Shown here one piece after another: positions 10,373-22,778 of a stretch of DNA of 64,000 bases; within the stretch, counting starts at the first letter, position 1, and each line of letters starts with the position of its first letter. The notes beneath the pieces are model-generated. The model was not told where the DNA came from. It was given only the letters and a program-made list of their open reading frames with translations, and searched no databases. This DNA is from Dactylorhiza incarnata. Its lineage: Eukaryota > Streptophyta > Magnoliopsida > Asparagales > Orchidaceae. The position numbers and the translations under genes are program-made. The stretch covers positions 2,728,001 to 2,792,000 of the forward strand of contig JAWHQI010000024.1 in the NCBI GenBank assembly GCA_033032865.1, given 5' to 3'.

Positions 10373-12351
10373 TGTAACACCCCAAAATTCTTAGTTCAGT
10401 GAATTAGGCGGAGTGGTGGTGCTGCGCTCGGAATAGGCTGGAATTTTCATAGCAGCTAATCACGCACGACCACTGTCCCTCTTCACGCACGACCAATGAT
10501 CGTGCGCCTGCGATCGTGCGTTAATTCGCAAGGATTCAGAGTTCTGTTGCGGTAAGTGCGCACGATCAGGGGAAGTATTGCGCACGACCACTAACCGTGC
10601 GTCGATGCTCGTGCGCCCTGTTTATTCTGTTCCGCGATTTTGAGCGGAGAAGGTGATCGGTCCGTCCAAATCTTTTGGAATCCGATCCAGCGGCTAGGAT
10701 TAGATGCTGGAGGTTATTAGGGCTTATGAGAGGGGTTTAATCCTCATTATTTCATATCCATTCTCTCTCCAAACCTAGAGGAAGAAGAAGGAGGCAAGGA
10801 AGAAAAAGGAGAGATCCCGCCATTGACGGAGCTCCGGAGCTCCGTTTCGCGAGCCGATTTCAGATCTGTAGAGTGCAGCCCGGTGCGGTCGTTTCCCTCC
10901 GTCTAGAATCTCGGATCCATGGCGAAGAAGAACGCTCCTAGGGTAACGATTCTTCCTCTCGATTTTTGGACTTGTCATTTGTCCTCTCCTTCATATCTCT
11001 ATGCTCGCATGAGGAATCCCTTTCACCAAATGGGTGGAGTGTAGGATTTTCCTCAAGTTCTTCGGAACTCCGGGTCGATTGTGTCCGTCCCCGGCATATT
11101 GCACGTAGAAAATCCGGTAGTCGTGCGGATTTAGGCATTGTGTGTGAAGCCTATTCGTGGTTGTGAGCCCGAATCGGTGATGCTTGATTTGCGACGTTGC
11201 ATTTAGGTTAGGCCTAGAATGCGTGCCGGAGAATGACTCTGCGAAATCATCTATAGTATTGCGGGTATTAAGTGTAGGCGTCTTGTGAAGATCCTAACGG
11301 AAGCCCCATGCTTTGAGATTGGATGAAGGCAAACCTTCACCACGAAATTGATGCGGAGCGTATTGTACCTCCTTCGTTGAGTATAGGTGAAGCCTAGATC
11401 CTTGTGAAGGGGTTAGGTGCGTAGCTTATAATTTGTGTAGCACAAGAAAGTGCTAAACCCTTACGGGCCGAGGTGAAGCCGTACCCGCATCGTGCGATTG
11501 ATCACGACGATTAGAGCACGGGCAAAGCTAAACCGAACCCGTTTCCATGCAGATCGGTAAGGGGTCCCTACCTCATGTAGCCGTGTGATCATGGGAGAGG
11601 TCGTGGAAGGTGATTCACCTAGACCGACCAAAAGCTCTTTTTCCCACCTAAGGCGTTGGCCCTTACGGTGGAGTGTTTTGTGGAATGGATGTTATGTTAG
11701 CCTCATGCGATTGCTTAGGCGGTTGTGGGGAACCTTCGGGTGAACCCAACCAACATCATGTGCATACCTAGGTTCCTTTCTTTTGATGCTCAACCTAGAA
11801 GATTGATTGTGCTTGAAACCTCACCTGGTGTAGTTGCACTTTCTTTATTTTAGTATTTGTGCTAGTATGGCTTGCTTGCAGGGTAGAAGCTCCGTCACCC
11901 CGGGAAAGGGGTGGGGTCGTTATAATTTGGTCAGCTTTGCTGACCGTTACCTTGTTGGCCACCGCTTGGTGGAATGTTCTTATGCAGGTGCAGGTGAGCC
12001 TAGCAGAAAATAGCGGGCGGTGGCCCTTATGCTGAGTTGGCCCTCGAAGGCCAGCCTCTTTTCTGTTTCTTGTATTGCCGGCCTGCGTGCCAATGTTTGT
12101 TTGGAGTTTTATCACTTTTGGTAAATGTAAGGCCTTAAGGCCGTAACTCTATATTATGGTTCTATTCCTATGATAGTGGACAGTTCTCTTTGAAATGGTT
12201 TTTAATCAAATGCTTCCGCTTACGTTTCGTACTCTCGTGTAGTGTATTCTTTTCTGTTTATCACCTTTTAACTCCTAGCTAGTGTGGTTTGTATGGCGTG
12301 GGGTCCCGGCCGGACCCGCTGTTATACTTTTCGTACTGGCAGGGTGTTACA
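10373..12351 (+). repeat. E1 3' LTR
   Basis: This LTR is 1979 bp, the same length as the 5' copy, with about 29 substitutions. It retains the U3 motif array (10461-10619), the leader ATG near 10919 and the GTAACG donor near 10943. Confidence 0.95.
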
Positions 12352-12966
12352 TAATCACAGGTAAAACACCAAGCTTATAATTGAGCATGCTAAATCTCTT
12401 AAGTACACGCTTGATGTAGGCTTTCTGAGAGAGTGCTAAAGTATGGTGAGATCGGTCCCTAATGTTCTCAATTCTTAGAACGAAGGATGCCTCTCCAAGA
12501 TATTTCATATCAAAATGCTTTGATAGAAATTGCTTAGATTCATGCATTAGCACGAAATCACTACTCGCAAGCAAGTATCATCTACATAAAGAATTAGGAA
12601 GATGAATATACTTTCACTGATCTTGAGATATATGCAACGGTTTACCTTATTTTTAACAAAACCAAAATAGATCACTGCTTCATCGAATATTAAATATTGT
12701 TGTCTAGATGCTTTCCTTAGACCATATAAGGACTTATTAAGCTTACAGACAAGTTGGTTGAGATGACCAGACTTGGATCCTTCGAGCTGCACTGTATAGA
12801 CTTCTTCGGCAAGATTAATATTTAGGAATGCGGTATTTACATCCATATGGTGTAACTCCAATTTATAATGAGTCACAAGTGTCATTATTACTCTGAAAGA
12901 GTCTTTAGAGGAAATGAGAGAAAGGTTCTTATTATAATCGATTTCTTCTCTCCGCGTAAATCTCAT
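12352..12966 (-). pseudogene. Copia element F, reverse transcriptase fragment
   Basis: On the minus strand this is the RT core of a TNT1-94-like Copia polyprotein. It shows EIDYNKNLSLISSKDSFRV, LELHHMDVNTAFLN, LVCKLNKSLYGLRKASRQ and the catalytic ILYVDD near 12590, then after a frame change SKHFDMKYLGEASFVL and ALSQKAYIKRVLKRF. It stops at the E1 insertion and resumes at 3437. Frame changes and stops show it is dead. Immediately upstream (12967-13035) the integrase core that should precede it is missing. Confidence 0.9.
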
Positions 12967-13035
12967 GACAACCAGTGTTGACTTAAACCGCTTAACCTAT
13001 TCGTTTTTCAACTTTAGTCTTGAAAATGTTGAACT

Positions 13036-13481
13036 TTAAAGAGACTGAGACTGCTCCTTAATTAAGTACAAATATCCATAATCGGAGTAGTCATCGATGA
13101 AGTTTATGATGTAAGTGTTCTTATAGAGTGTGGTGGAATAAGGATCACTAATGTCTGTATGAATAACCTCTAATAAATAAAGACTACGTGTGGATCCTTT
13201 CTTCTTAATCTTGGACATCTTGCATCTATAGCAATCAATGTATATCTCTAGGTCACTTAAATCAAGAGTAGGTAGGATGTTATCCTTAATCAGCATATCT
13301 ACTCTCTCCCTAAAAATGTGGCCTAAACATTTATGCCACAACATTAATGACTTTTCCCTAAGTAGAGACCTTTTATTATCAACATTTTCTACACTATTAG
13401 ATGTGCCATAAATATTTATAGGATCTAGACATAAACTATATAATATATTAGATAATGAACATCGACCTATAACTTGCAATT
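13036..13481 (-). pseudogene. Copia element F, pre-integrase and integrase start (truncated)
   Basis: The minus strand reads the GAG-pre-integrase zinc region (MLWHKCLGHI, CYRCKMSKIKKKGSTR) and the first part of the integrase core (LLEVIHTDISDPY, FIDDYSDYGYLYLI, including the first catalytic Asp). The rest of the DDE core is absent: within 70 bases the sequence jumps to RT, so an internal deletion removed most of the integrase. The frame is continuous across the TSD CAATT with the protease segment at 59753. Confidence 0.88.
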
Positions 13482-13974
13482 TGATGATTTAAATTGGGAT
13501 TCTTGTAGAAGCCTTGGTGTGGTTAGATTTAGGCGAGCATTTTCGAGGGGTCTGGTGAGTATTTCTACTTTGAGAAACCAACCATTATTCTATTGAGAGA
13601 TAGAATTAATAGTCTTTTCTTCTTTGGAAATATCGATAGTTACTCTCCGGCGACGGCGCCGAAAACTTTATGATTTATAAAAAAGGGCTTTTTGCAAAGC
13701 TTTTGGAAGTTTATCCAAACTAATCTTCGATAAAGGCAAGTATACCTTATCGCGTATTGTATAAGATATTTTAGAAAATATCAAGGTCGTATTTTTCTGG
13801 ATCGTGTTGATTATTTCTACTTTTTAGGAATGAGCTATTATCTAATCGGAAAAAGAGTTTGATTAGGTTTATAATTTTTAAAGAGCTATATCGATAATAA
13901 TTAGGACCTGGTGTGCGTTTAGTGGAAACAGAGAGAACGACAATTTAGTAAAAAACACAAAACACACGAAATTA

Positions 13975-14615
13975 AAAACTCACACACTCTACAATAATTG
14001 AAATGACAAGTAATAAATCTAAGTTAGTACACTCACACACTCTACAAGAATTGAAAAATTAATTAAAAGAAAGCAAGAAAATTATCTCATACACACACAC
14101 TCTACTTGAATTGAAAACTTAATTGAAAGAAAGCAGAAAAATTATCTCATACGCACACACTACTTTGAATTGAAAGAAAGCATAAAAACTAAATTAGCAA
14201 AAAAAGAAAAATTAAACTCATACACGCACCCACTCAATAATAATTAAAAGCTAAATTAACAAAAACAAAAATTAAACTCATACACACACACACAACATAA
14301 AGGAAACTAATTTAAAAGAAAGTAAAAAATTAAACTCTTACACCCACACACACAACTTTAATTTGAAAACTAAATTAGCAAAAACAAAAACTAAACTCAT
14401 GCACACACACACAACATAAAGGAAACTAATTTAAAAGAAGCTAAAAAAAATTAAACTCATACACCCACACACACAACTTTAATTTGAAAACTAAATTAAC
14501 AAAAACAAAAACAAAATACTCTCATACACACACACACAAAAACATAAAGAAAAACTAAATTAAAACAAAAGCAAAAAACTATCCTTATACACACACACAC
14601 ACGCACACTAACATA
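13975..14615. repeat. CA-rich minisatellite inside the B LTR
   Basis: Units of roughly 60 bp, each with a short run of ACACACAC, ACTCATAC and an A-rich segment with AACTAAATT, are repeated about ten times with variation. The same array is in the right LTR (about 55280-55660 and 58667-58915, split by the hAT). Confidence 0.85.
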
Positions 14616-14823
14616 AAGAAAAGAAGAACAATTCAAGAGAAACAACTATTTTATTTGCCAAAATAAAGATTACAAATTAGGAAAGAGAAAGTTCAAACAA
14701 AAAACATAAAAGACATGAAGGGCAAAATATAGAAAAGTTGGCTCACAACTCCAAAAAAAAGACAAAAATTGTGAACCCCACCCTCAGCTGAATCCCTCTA
14801 TTTGTAGGAAAAAATTCAGGATT

Positions 14824-15284
14824 AAACACCCTCGTTCACGGACTTGACCGAGGGGGGTGACCTGCAGTGTATCCGAAAAGCCAGAACAACTAGCATCCTG
14901 GGTGGTTTCTGGAAGACTTTGACTGGTGAGGTGGCCGAACACGGGCGTGACCCAAATGCTAAGGGCGTGACCTTGATCGGCGAGCGGCATCAACATCGGG
15001 GGCGTGAAGGCTGGCATGTACCGTTGCTTCTTGAAGATCTGGCGGGTCACGAGTGTGATCAAAATGTCATGGGCATGACTTGATCATTTGAATGAAATTT
15101 GGTTCATGCGGCTTGAATCTGGGCGTGACCATCTGCACGGGCGTGACTGGCTACACGGCCTCGATCACTGGCGTGGCTGAGGGCGTGACTTGACAATTTC
15201 CTGGCTGGAAGGCGACAGTGAGCTGAAAATAAGAATATACGTAGATGCGCCCTCGGTCACGGGCGTGACCGAGGGCGTGACCTA
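14824..15284 (-). promoter_or_regulatory. B U3 array of GTCACGGGCGTGAC-type palindromes (left LTR)
   Basis: Several intact and decayed copies of the palindrome GTCACG-NN-CGTGAC occur here, including a perfect one at 15256-15269 flanked by longer CCCTCGG/CCGAGGG arms. It is the same motif as in element A and lies upstream of the TATA position in element sense. Confidence 0.7.
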
Positions 15285-15428
15285 ACAAAAAAAAACATAA
15301 AAAAGATAGAAATATTATGTTAAAAATGAAAATATATAAAACAAACATTTTATTCATTAATTTACATAAGAAAATTACAATTTTAATTAAAACTATACTA
15401 AAAGTACATATAAATTATTATTCATCAA

Positions 15429-15447
15429 ATACCCCACATACTTAAGT
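15429..15447 (-). promoter_or_regulatory. B polypurine tract
   Basis: On the minus strand the sequence CTTAAGTATGTGGGGTATT directly precedes the 3' LTR. It matches the position and shape of the tract in element A (AAGTATGGGGGTATT). Confidence 0.7.
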
Positions 15448-17094
15448 TTTTGCTATTTCAGAGCAAAAGTAAGAGAGATATCATAAGTGATTAACATAAA
15501 TTCAAATTTTAAGCTAACATTTAATTTAATCAAAAGAGGGACCGAAATAAAAATCCAGAGTATAAAGAGTTAAGTCTTAAATTATGCAAACAATTTAAGT
15601 AGGGAGAAATGCCTTAGCCAAAAGACTTCTTGGGATTTTCAAATAGCAAGCAAAATTGCAATCATTAGTAAACAAGATTAAATTAGAATTATAAGAACCT
15701 TAACTTTATGAAACTTTGAAGGAAATATTGCAAGTTACTGATTATGATCTCAATTTTTTTAATTATAAGTCTAGGAACAATAAATTGGCTAAGAAGAAAG
15801 GGGTATAAAATTATGGCAAAAGAAGAACACTTGAATTAGAGGTGATGAATTTTATCCTCTCACCCCTCTAGATTTTTTTCTTTAGAGCCCATCGTGGTTT
15901 ACGGGGGAAAATTTTGACATTGAAAAACCGAATGCTTATGTTTGGGGAATGAAGTTTTATTCTCATTGACATACGATCTTTTGTTTTTTATTGGGTGTCT
16001 ATGTTTACGGAACGAAATCTTATTCTCATGGACATAGGATCTTTTAAAATTGGTTTTTCTTTTGCTTCTTCTATTTTTTCTTTTCATGTCATGCAAAATT
16101 GGTGCTTAATAAAGGTAAGAGAATTGAGGGGTTTCAAGAGAAATTCTAGATTTTTAATAAAAAAGAATTTGAGAACAACTTTAGTAGTTTGAAAGTTCGT
16201 AAGTTCAAAAGGCATAAGGTAGAGATAATTAAGGTCTAATATTATTTTTCTAACATAATGCACATCCCTCTATTTTAGATAAAATAGAAATAGTGCTTAA
16301 AAACAAATCCACTATTTAAATTGAAAACACAAGATATTATTTAAAACTTAACCTCAGACGTTTAAATCTATCAATCTATGAAAAATAAATGGCTAGCAAA
16401 GTAAGAATTATGAAAATCAATAGATACTCTCGAAACTAAGTGCTTGGAAATAATACACAGCGTATGGTTTTATTATATTTTTGGTTTTTCTATAACGAAA
16501 TGAACTTGCTTTTTGAAAATTTTGGGGTTTTGGATTTCCTAAGTTTCGGAATTACAGAATAAACTATAAATTTTGGATTTTGTAAATTTTTTTGGATATT
16601 CTAAGTTTTTTATTTAGAAAATATTTTTTTTTTATTTTGGGGGTTATTTATAATATTTTGGATTTGGGTTTTTTTGTTTTTTTTTATTTTCTAAGTATTT
16701 TTTATTTACAAAATAAACTATTTTTTTATTATTTTGGGGATTTGAAAACAATTTTTGGGTTTTTTCTAATATGATAAAAAACATCCATTTTTGGATTTTT
16801 CAAATTTTATAATAAATTCTTTTTTGAAATATTTTATGTTTTTGAAGAACGGAAAGACACCCTCATACTTAAAACCTAACATTGTCCACAATGTTGTAAT
16901 TTAAGTATGAAAAAGCCAGAATAAAAGTGCGGTTTAAACAAAAATAAGAAACGAGAAAATGCAATAAACCCTGCAAAAATATAAAAGAAGCATAAAAGTA
17001 AGAAAATATTAGATAAATATGAGGTGCCTCTCACGAGCGCTTTGTTTACCGTCGCGTAACTTGACAAATTTGGCGGGGGAAGATGTTTTAGAAG
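15448..17094 (-). other. B non-coding region between pol and 3' LTR
   Basis: There is no coding frame of note and no env-like gene. The minus strand contains the hairpin AACATTGTGGACAATGTT (16878-16895), equivalent to the one at 34884 in element A, and T-rich runs around 16590-16850. Confidence 0.7.
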
Positions 17095-20000
17095 TGGGGG
17101 AGGGCTATAGATTAGAGTTTGTCGTCCACTGGATTGCCCACAATATAGAGTTTTAAACGGTGATTGTTGACTTTAAGCTCGCCTTTTTCTGGGTGGGAGA
17201 TAAAAATGTCCCATATGGCCAAACCTCTTTGACTTCAAAGGGGTCGAACCATCTGGATTTTAGCTTACCCGAAAAAAGGCGAAAGCGTGAGTTAAATAAA
17301 AGGACAAGTTCGCCCAACGCAAATATTTTTGGAAATTTACTTTTTCGATCGTGCTAGAACTTAGAGCGTTCCTTATAAAATTTATTACTCTCGTAAGCAT
17401 TCGCACGCCATTCATCGAGTTCGTTTAATTGGAATTTCCTACTATCGGAGGCTAAGTTCGAATCGAGGTTTAAAAATTTTAGAGCCCAAAAAGCGTGGTC
17501 TCTAACTCTATTGGTAAATGACACGTATTGTCGTAGACTGATCGATATGGTGTACAACAGATGGCGGTCTTGTACGCCGTACGATACGCCCACAGCGCGT
17601 CGTCGAGTTTAATTAACCAATCTTTCCTATTTGTCGAAACAGTTTTTTCTAAAATTCGCTTGATCTCTCGATTTACTACCTCTACTTGGCCGCTTGTTTG
17701 GGGGTGATAGGCGGTGGCAAGTTTGTGAGTGATGCCGTATTTAGATAAGATTTTTGCAAATTAAGCATTGCAGAAGTGCGTACCCCTATAACTCACTATT
17801 GCGCGAGGCGTACCGAAGCGAGAAAAATAATTTTTTAGAAAATTGACGATGACTCTCGCATCGTTGGTGGGGAGAGCTTACGCTTCCGCCCACCTGGATA
17901 CGTAGTCGACTGCCACTAAAATATACCAATTATTAGATGAAGGAGGTAGTGGGCCTACGGAGTTTATGCCTCATAAATCGTAGACCTGGCACTCTAAAAA
18001 TAAGTTTTGGGGCATCTCGTCACGACGGGAGATGTTACCAAACTGATGGCAGTTATCGCATTTACTCACAAAATTGTGAGCATCTTTAAATAGAGTGGGC
18101 CAATAAAAGCCCGCCTCTAGCGCCTTTCGTGCGGTCCGGTTGGCTTGATAATGCCCCCCGGTCGGCCCCTCGTGGCAGTGTCGCGAGATTTGCGCATCAT
18201 CCTTGCCAGAAACGCATCTCCGCACTATTTGGTCCGCGCAGACGCAAAAGAGAAAAGGGTCCTCCCAAAAGTAGTTTTTTAAATCAAAAAAAGAATTTCT
18301 TCTTTTGTTGTTTTGAAAAGTCTTTCGGAAGGACCCACGCAACTAAATAGTTGGCGCAATCTGCGAACCAAGGGGTGGGAGAAGTTTTTAAATTAGAAAA
18401 AGCTAAGAGGCGCTCCTCGGGAAATCTATCATCTATATCGGGCTCGATGAGCACTTCTGCAATTGGGTGCACCAAAAGAGAGAGGTGGTCGACTGCTAAA
18501 TTTTCGGGCCCCTTCTTATCCCAGATCTCTAAGTCGAACTCCTGCAGTTGAAGGATCCATCGAAGAAAGCGGGGCTTGGCATCTATCTTAGCTAATAAAT
18601 ATTTGAGGGCGGAGTGGTCGGTAAAAAAGATCACTTTGGAAAGGGTGACGTAAGGCCTGAACTTATCGAAGGCGAAAACGACTGCGAGAAGTTCCTTTTC
18701 CATGGCAGTGTAATTAGCTTGTGCAGCTGTGAGCATCCTGAAAGCGTAATAGATAGGATGAACTATTTATTACGTGTTGTCCTAATACGGATCCTACCGC
18801 GATAGGCTCGCATCGCACATTATTTCAAACGAAAGGGACCAATCCGGCGCCACCAAAATGGGAGATTTGATAAGTTTTTCTTTTATAAAATTAAACGCTT
18901 CTACGCACACGCTATCAAAAATAAACGGAGATTCCTTCTCCAAGAGGTGGGTTAGCGACTTTGTAATATTGGAAAAAATTTGAATGAACCGTCGATAAAA
19001 ACCTGCATGGTCTAGAAAACTCCTAATAGATTTTATGTTTGAAGGTGTGCAAAGTTTTTCAATAATTTTAACTTTGGCCTTATCGACCTTCATCCCCTTG
19101 AGGGAAATCTTATGGCCGAGGACCAAACCCTCTCGGACCATGAAATTACACTTTTCTCAGTTTAAAACCAGGTTCGTGTCTTCGCATCTTTGGAGGACTG
19201 GATCAAAATTATGTAGGCAATTTAAAAAGGATCTCCCGAATATGGAGAAGTCATCCATAAAGACTTTCATAATGTCTTATACGAGCCCGCCAAATATTGC
19301 GAGCATACATCGTTGGAATGTAGCTAGCGCATTGCAGAGGCCAAATGTCATCCTTCGATATGCAAAGGTGCCGCAGAGGCAAGTAAAAGTTGTTTTCTTC
19401 TAGTCTTCGGGTGCGATAGGGATTTGGAAAAACCCGGAAGACCATCTAGAAAACAATAAAATGGATGACCATAAAGTCGCTCCAGGATCTGATCAAAAAT
19501 CGATAATGGGAAGTGGTCTTTTCGGGTGGCAATATTTAACTTTAGGTAGTCAATGCACACCCGTTAACCCGTAACAGTACAGTTTAGGATCAATTCGTTG
19601 TTCTGGTTAGCCACAACTTTTAAATTGCCCTTCTTTGGCACGACTTGTACGGGGATCACCCGTGTACTGTCCGATATAGGGTTGATAATCCCCGCATCTA
19701 GGAGTTTTATTACTTCAGCTTTAACGACATCCCGCATGTTCGGGTTAAGTCGTCGCTGAGGCTGGATGGTTTTGCGGGAATTATCCTCTAGAAAAATTTT
19801 ATGCGTGAAAAAAGAGGAGTTATCCCCCTAATATCAGAAATCTGTCATGCAATTGCATGACGATGCTTGGTTAAAACTTCTACCAATTCGGAAGTCTCAG
19901 AATCGCTTAAAGTAGAAGAAATAATAATGGGAAGTTTTAAATTTTGGCGAGAAAAGCGTATTTTAAATGGTCGGGGAGTTGTTTGAGTTTTAAGACCGGG

Positions 20001-20330
20001 GGTTCTTCGTGAGATGTGGTAATTTTTAAATCTTTTGAATCGAAAGGTTTGAAAGGTGAATCTGACAACAATTTGTCTAATCAGGTTAGATTTGCTAGAT
20101 CTGAATCGTCCGTCTAACGTTAAAGACAACAATGCGAAAAGAGAAGAACACTCATCCCCAAACACGGATTCCAAGTTAAAACAGGAATCATCGTTCGATA
20201 AGGAGTTCTGCATCGAAGGATTAACGTGAAGAGTAATTTCGTCGTCTCCGACCCGAAGGAGGAGGCGACCGTTACTTACATCAATTAATGGGCGGGAGCT
20301 CGAGAGGAAAGGGCGACCGAGGATAATTGG
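17095..20330 (-). pseudogene. B pol remnant: protease end, RT, RNase H, integrase
   Basis: The minus strand is homologous to the A pol. From high to low coordinates it shows GRPFL at the protease end (about 20300), an RT start near 19700, MCIDYLKLN (19560), the RT end with LGHKISLKGM and [12 protein letters not shown] (19141-18950), RNase H FTDHSALKYLLAK (about 18620), the integrase finger [27 protein letters not shown] (about 18150), then part of the core, and the carboxy end GKLKSRWFDPF near 17270. Many frame changes and stops make it dead. The protease amino-terminal half is at 52615 onward, across the nested stack. Confidence 0.92.
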
Positions 20331-21685
20331 CGTAAGACCCTTTTTTCCTTTTTGAAAACCTGGGTCTTATGCTCAGAACCACGGCTTTGCGGTGGCACCT
20401 TCACTCGGGAAGGCCGCTACTACAAAACGCCGATTCTGCCGGCCATATCGATCACAAAAGAAATAAGCATAAACAAACTTATAGAAGTTTAAGTCCACAT
20501 CACATAGATATAATATCTCAGAATAAAAGATGTCCACATGAAATAACTGAATAAAAGATAGTAATAGAAGGTTTCCTGCCCGATACATCAATTCCTCACT
20601 ACAATTTCACTCGCGGAAACATAATCTACTAAAACTAATAAGACACTCACGGATCCTGTCATCGGTGCTCCCGTGCTAGACTGCCCAGCCTCCATCTGCA
20701 CCGGCCTTTGGTGATGCAGCATCTCCTCGGACCCCTAAAATGATTAGGTCCACCGATCGTTAGTCAAAAGACTAAGCCAATCCCCCACCCCTCCCCTGGT
20801 GACTCCTAGACACCGTGCGGGAAGGATGAAGCGGAAGACATCAAAGGGTATAATCAAAAGCAGGTGACAATGAGTCTAACTACGGAAGGGTCTATCGGTA
20901 AGCAATATATAGTACAATGAGTAAAGCAGTAGGAAGTAAAACAATAGCAAGTAAGCAGTAGTAATAAGTAAAGCAATAGTAAAGAAAGGCACTAAGGAAA
21001 ACAGTAATAAGAACAAGTAACCTTAATTTATAGGAATGCCCACACAAACCTATAGACCAAGGAGTCGTTTAGCAGGGCCTATCATATAAAAAGTCGGATA
21101 ACCAATTTATATGATAGGGGTAGGGGGGTTGAAATGCATTGTTTATGTTATGTCATGCAAGGAATGCAGTTTAATGTTATGTTCATACAAGTGCAACTCA
21201 CATACTACGACTCTATGCGCACATACCTTTAGTTTCCCCTTTTTGGAGCTAGCAAAACTCCCAAGATACTTCCGTAGTGGCAAATGGAAGCGGTGGGTTG
21301 GACCTCGCCCACCTCTAGGTTGGTATCTACACTACCTATCCTAGACCTATCGTACACCTCAATGCTAAGAACACAACAGCGGAGATCCTGCGTACTCTTA
21401 CTGGCTAGTCCACAAGACTTTTCTTTGGTAAAGTGTTAACCACACTTACCGAGTCAAAGTATCGATGTCGGTGCGACGACCGTCAACATTAATGACCCGC
21501 CACCTTTATGCACATACAATATGTTACCAACTATCTCCAATCCCTAAGCTACTCAGACTAACCTGTCCGACACAAAAACCTTCTGAGCCACCGGCTCGCC
21601 GGACCAACCCGTCCGTGCCAACAACCACCGAGCCTACCCCTTGTAAGACCAAACCTAACTAGCCTCCTTAACCATGGAGTGTGGC
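20331..21685 (-). repeat. G solo LTR, left part (LTR 3' end in element sense)
   Basis: Starting CGTAAGACCC, this part resembles the sequence at 63365-64000 through shared segments such as GTTAGTCAAAAGACTAAGC, CTCACTACAA, CGCGGAA, and a CACCCCTCCC...GACTCCTAG block. No coding region is seen. Near 20880-21010 it contains a simple AGTAAGCAGTA-like repeat. Confidence 0.7.
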
Positions 21686-22378
21686 TGTTATTGGATCGGT
21701 AGGTGCCCTTAGAGGGGGGGGGGGGTGAATAAGGGTTTTCAAAAACTTATGTTATATGTTTAAATTCTTGTAAATAATGCGTGATTAAGAAGATGAGAAA
21801 TCAAGTAAAACAATTGAAATAAAGTAGAGACATGTTTTATTAATATGAAATATGGTTTTACAAAAGTTGATTTCTATAACGCTAGAAATCCATGGCGAAT
21901 AATAGTAGACTCTTTTTGTTTTCTATCCCGACTCGCATCCCCACGAACCGGTGGCCCTAGCCAATCCTTCCCGGATTCGGCCTCAAGCCGCTCTAGCCAA
22001 TCCAATCCCGGATATGGCCTTGAGCACCCCCTAGACCTAACCTAGATCTACTCACCAACACGAGGTGAATTTCCACCCTAAGTCCTACCCAGACCTAGTC
22101 ACCAACATGAGGCGATTTCTCTAACCGTTTACAAGAAATATGAAATGAAAATAATAAAAAGTCCCTCTTGAAGAACTTCTGAAGTTGGAGATGAAGATCT
22201 GCTGTAGAATAAGTGTTGTAGAAGCGGACATCGTTTGGATTCGGCGTGAAGAGATTCTCCTTCAGAAATTCGCAGAGCTTCGGTAGGACATCAACTTTCG
22301 GCCAAGGCAGCCTCTGAAATTCTAGCACTCAATCTCTCTCTCTCTAATGTCTCTATGAAACGAGAGAAGAGGGGTCCG

Positions 22379-22386
22379 ATTTATAG
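22379..22386 (-). promoter_or_regulatory. C TATA box (left LTR)
   Basis: The minus strand reads CTATAAAT directly downstream of the palindromic array, followed by a CT/GA-rich leader. Confidence 0.65.
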
Positions 22387-22390
22387 CCTC

Positions 22391-22620
22391 AGCGCTAGCG
22401 CCTGCGCTAGTGCTACCGTCGGCGCTATCCCATATTAGGACATATTATGCGCGGCAGGATCTTCAATCCGAGGAAACATTTCTCTCTTGCCTTCTGTGCT
22501 CCGCGCTATCGCCTGCGCTATCGGCTACCGCCAGGCGCTATCTCCTTCTATATGTGCTCCTGAACTTGCGCTAATCATCGCTAGCGTCGGGCGCTAGGTG
22601 CTACCGCCGGCGCTAGTGGG
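22391..22620 (-). promoter_or_regulatory. C U3 array of GGCGCTAGCGC-type motifs (left LTR)
   Basis: About ten copies of GCGCTA or TAGCGC, often paired as GCGCTAGCGC or alternating with GCTACCG, occur in 230 bp of otherwise AT-rich LTR, immediately upstream of the TATA box. Confidence 0.7.
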
Positions 22621-22778
22621 CATGTTGGATTTGATGGCTCAAATTTGGGGGCAACCTTCTTATGTAATCCTTGGGTCATATGGACTTTGTTTTCCTGCAC
22701 ACTTAAACACACAAGATCAAATACACATAGGATTTGTTATTCACAAACCTAGGAGATGCGGAAGACAATGTTCCAACA

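Larger units (their letters stand above)
3438..12351 (+). mobile_element. E1: complete Ty3 chromovirus (Tekay/Del-like) LTR retrotransposon
   Basis: The element has two LTRs of 1979 bp each (3438-5416 and 10373-12351), with 10-bp inverted ends TGTAACACCC and GGGTGTTACA and a TSD of TAATC (3433-3437 and 12352-12356). Internally it carries a PBS, gag with a zinc knuckle, protease, RT, RNase H, integrase and a carboxy-terminal chromodomain-like region. The domain order and chromodomain place it among the chromoviruses; the long LTRs and tRNA-Met-type PBS suggest Tekay/Del. I counted about 29 substitutions and no net indel between the LTRs, so the insertion is fairly recent. It interrupts the RT of Copia element F. 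Confidence 0.95.
13482..15428 (-). repeat. B 3' LTR (left copy)
   Basis: This 1947-bp LTR of the minus-strand element B contains a PBS-like sequence at 13644-13666, a (CA)n-rich minisatellite at about 13975-14615, and the GTCACGGGCGTGAC motif region at 14824-15284. The TATA region near 14800 is mutated compared with the right copy. Confidence 0.93.
21686..22778 (-). repeat. C 3' LTR (left copy)
   Basis: This is the left LTR copy, with a G homopolymer near 21713-21724 that is much longer in the right copy, a TATA box at 22379-22386 and the GCGCTAGCGC array at 22391-22620. Confidence 0.9.

Noticed and set aside
16592..16774. Hydrophobic frame rich in Phe, a possible small membrane protein
   Set aside because: It is a translation of T-rich sequence in the non-coding tail of element B.
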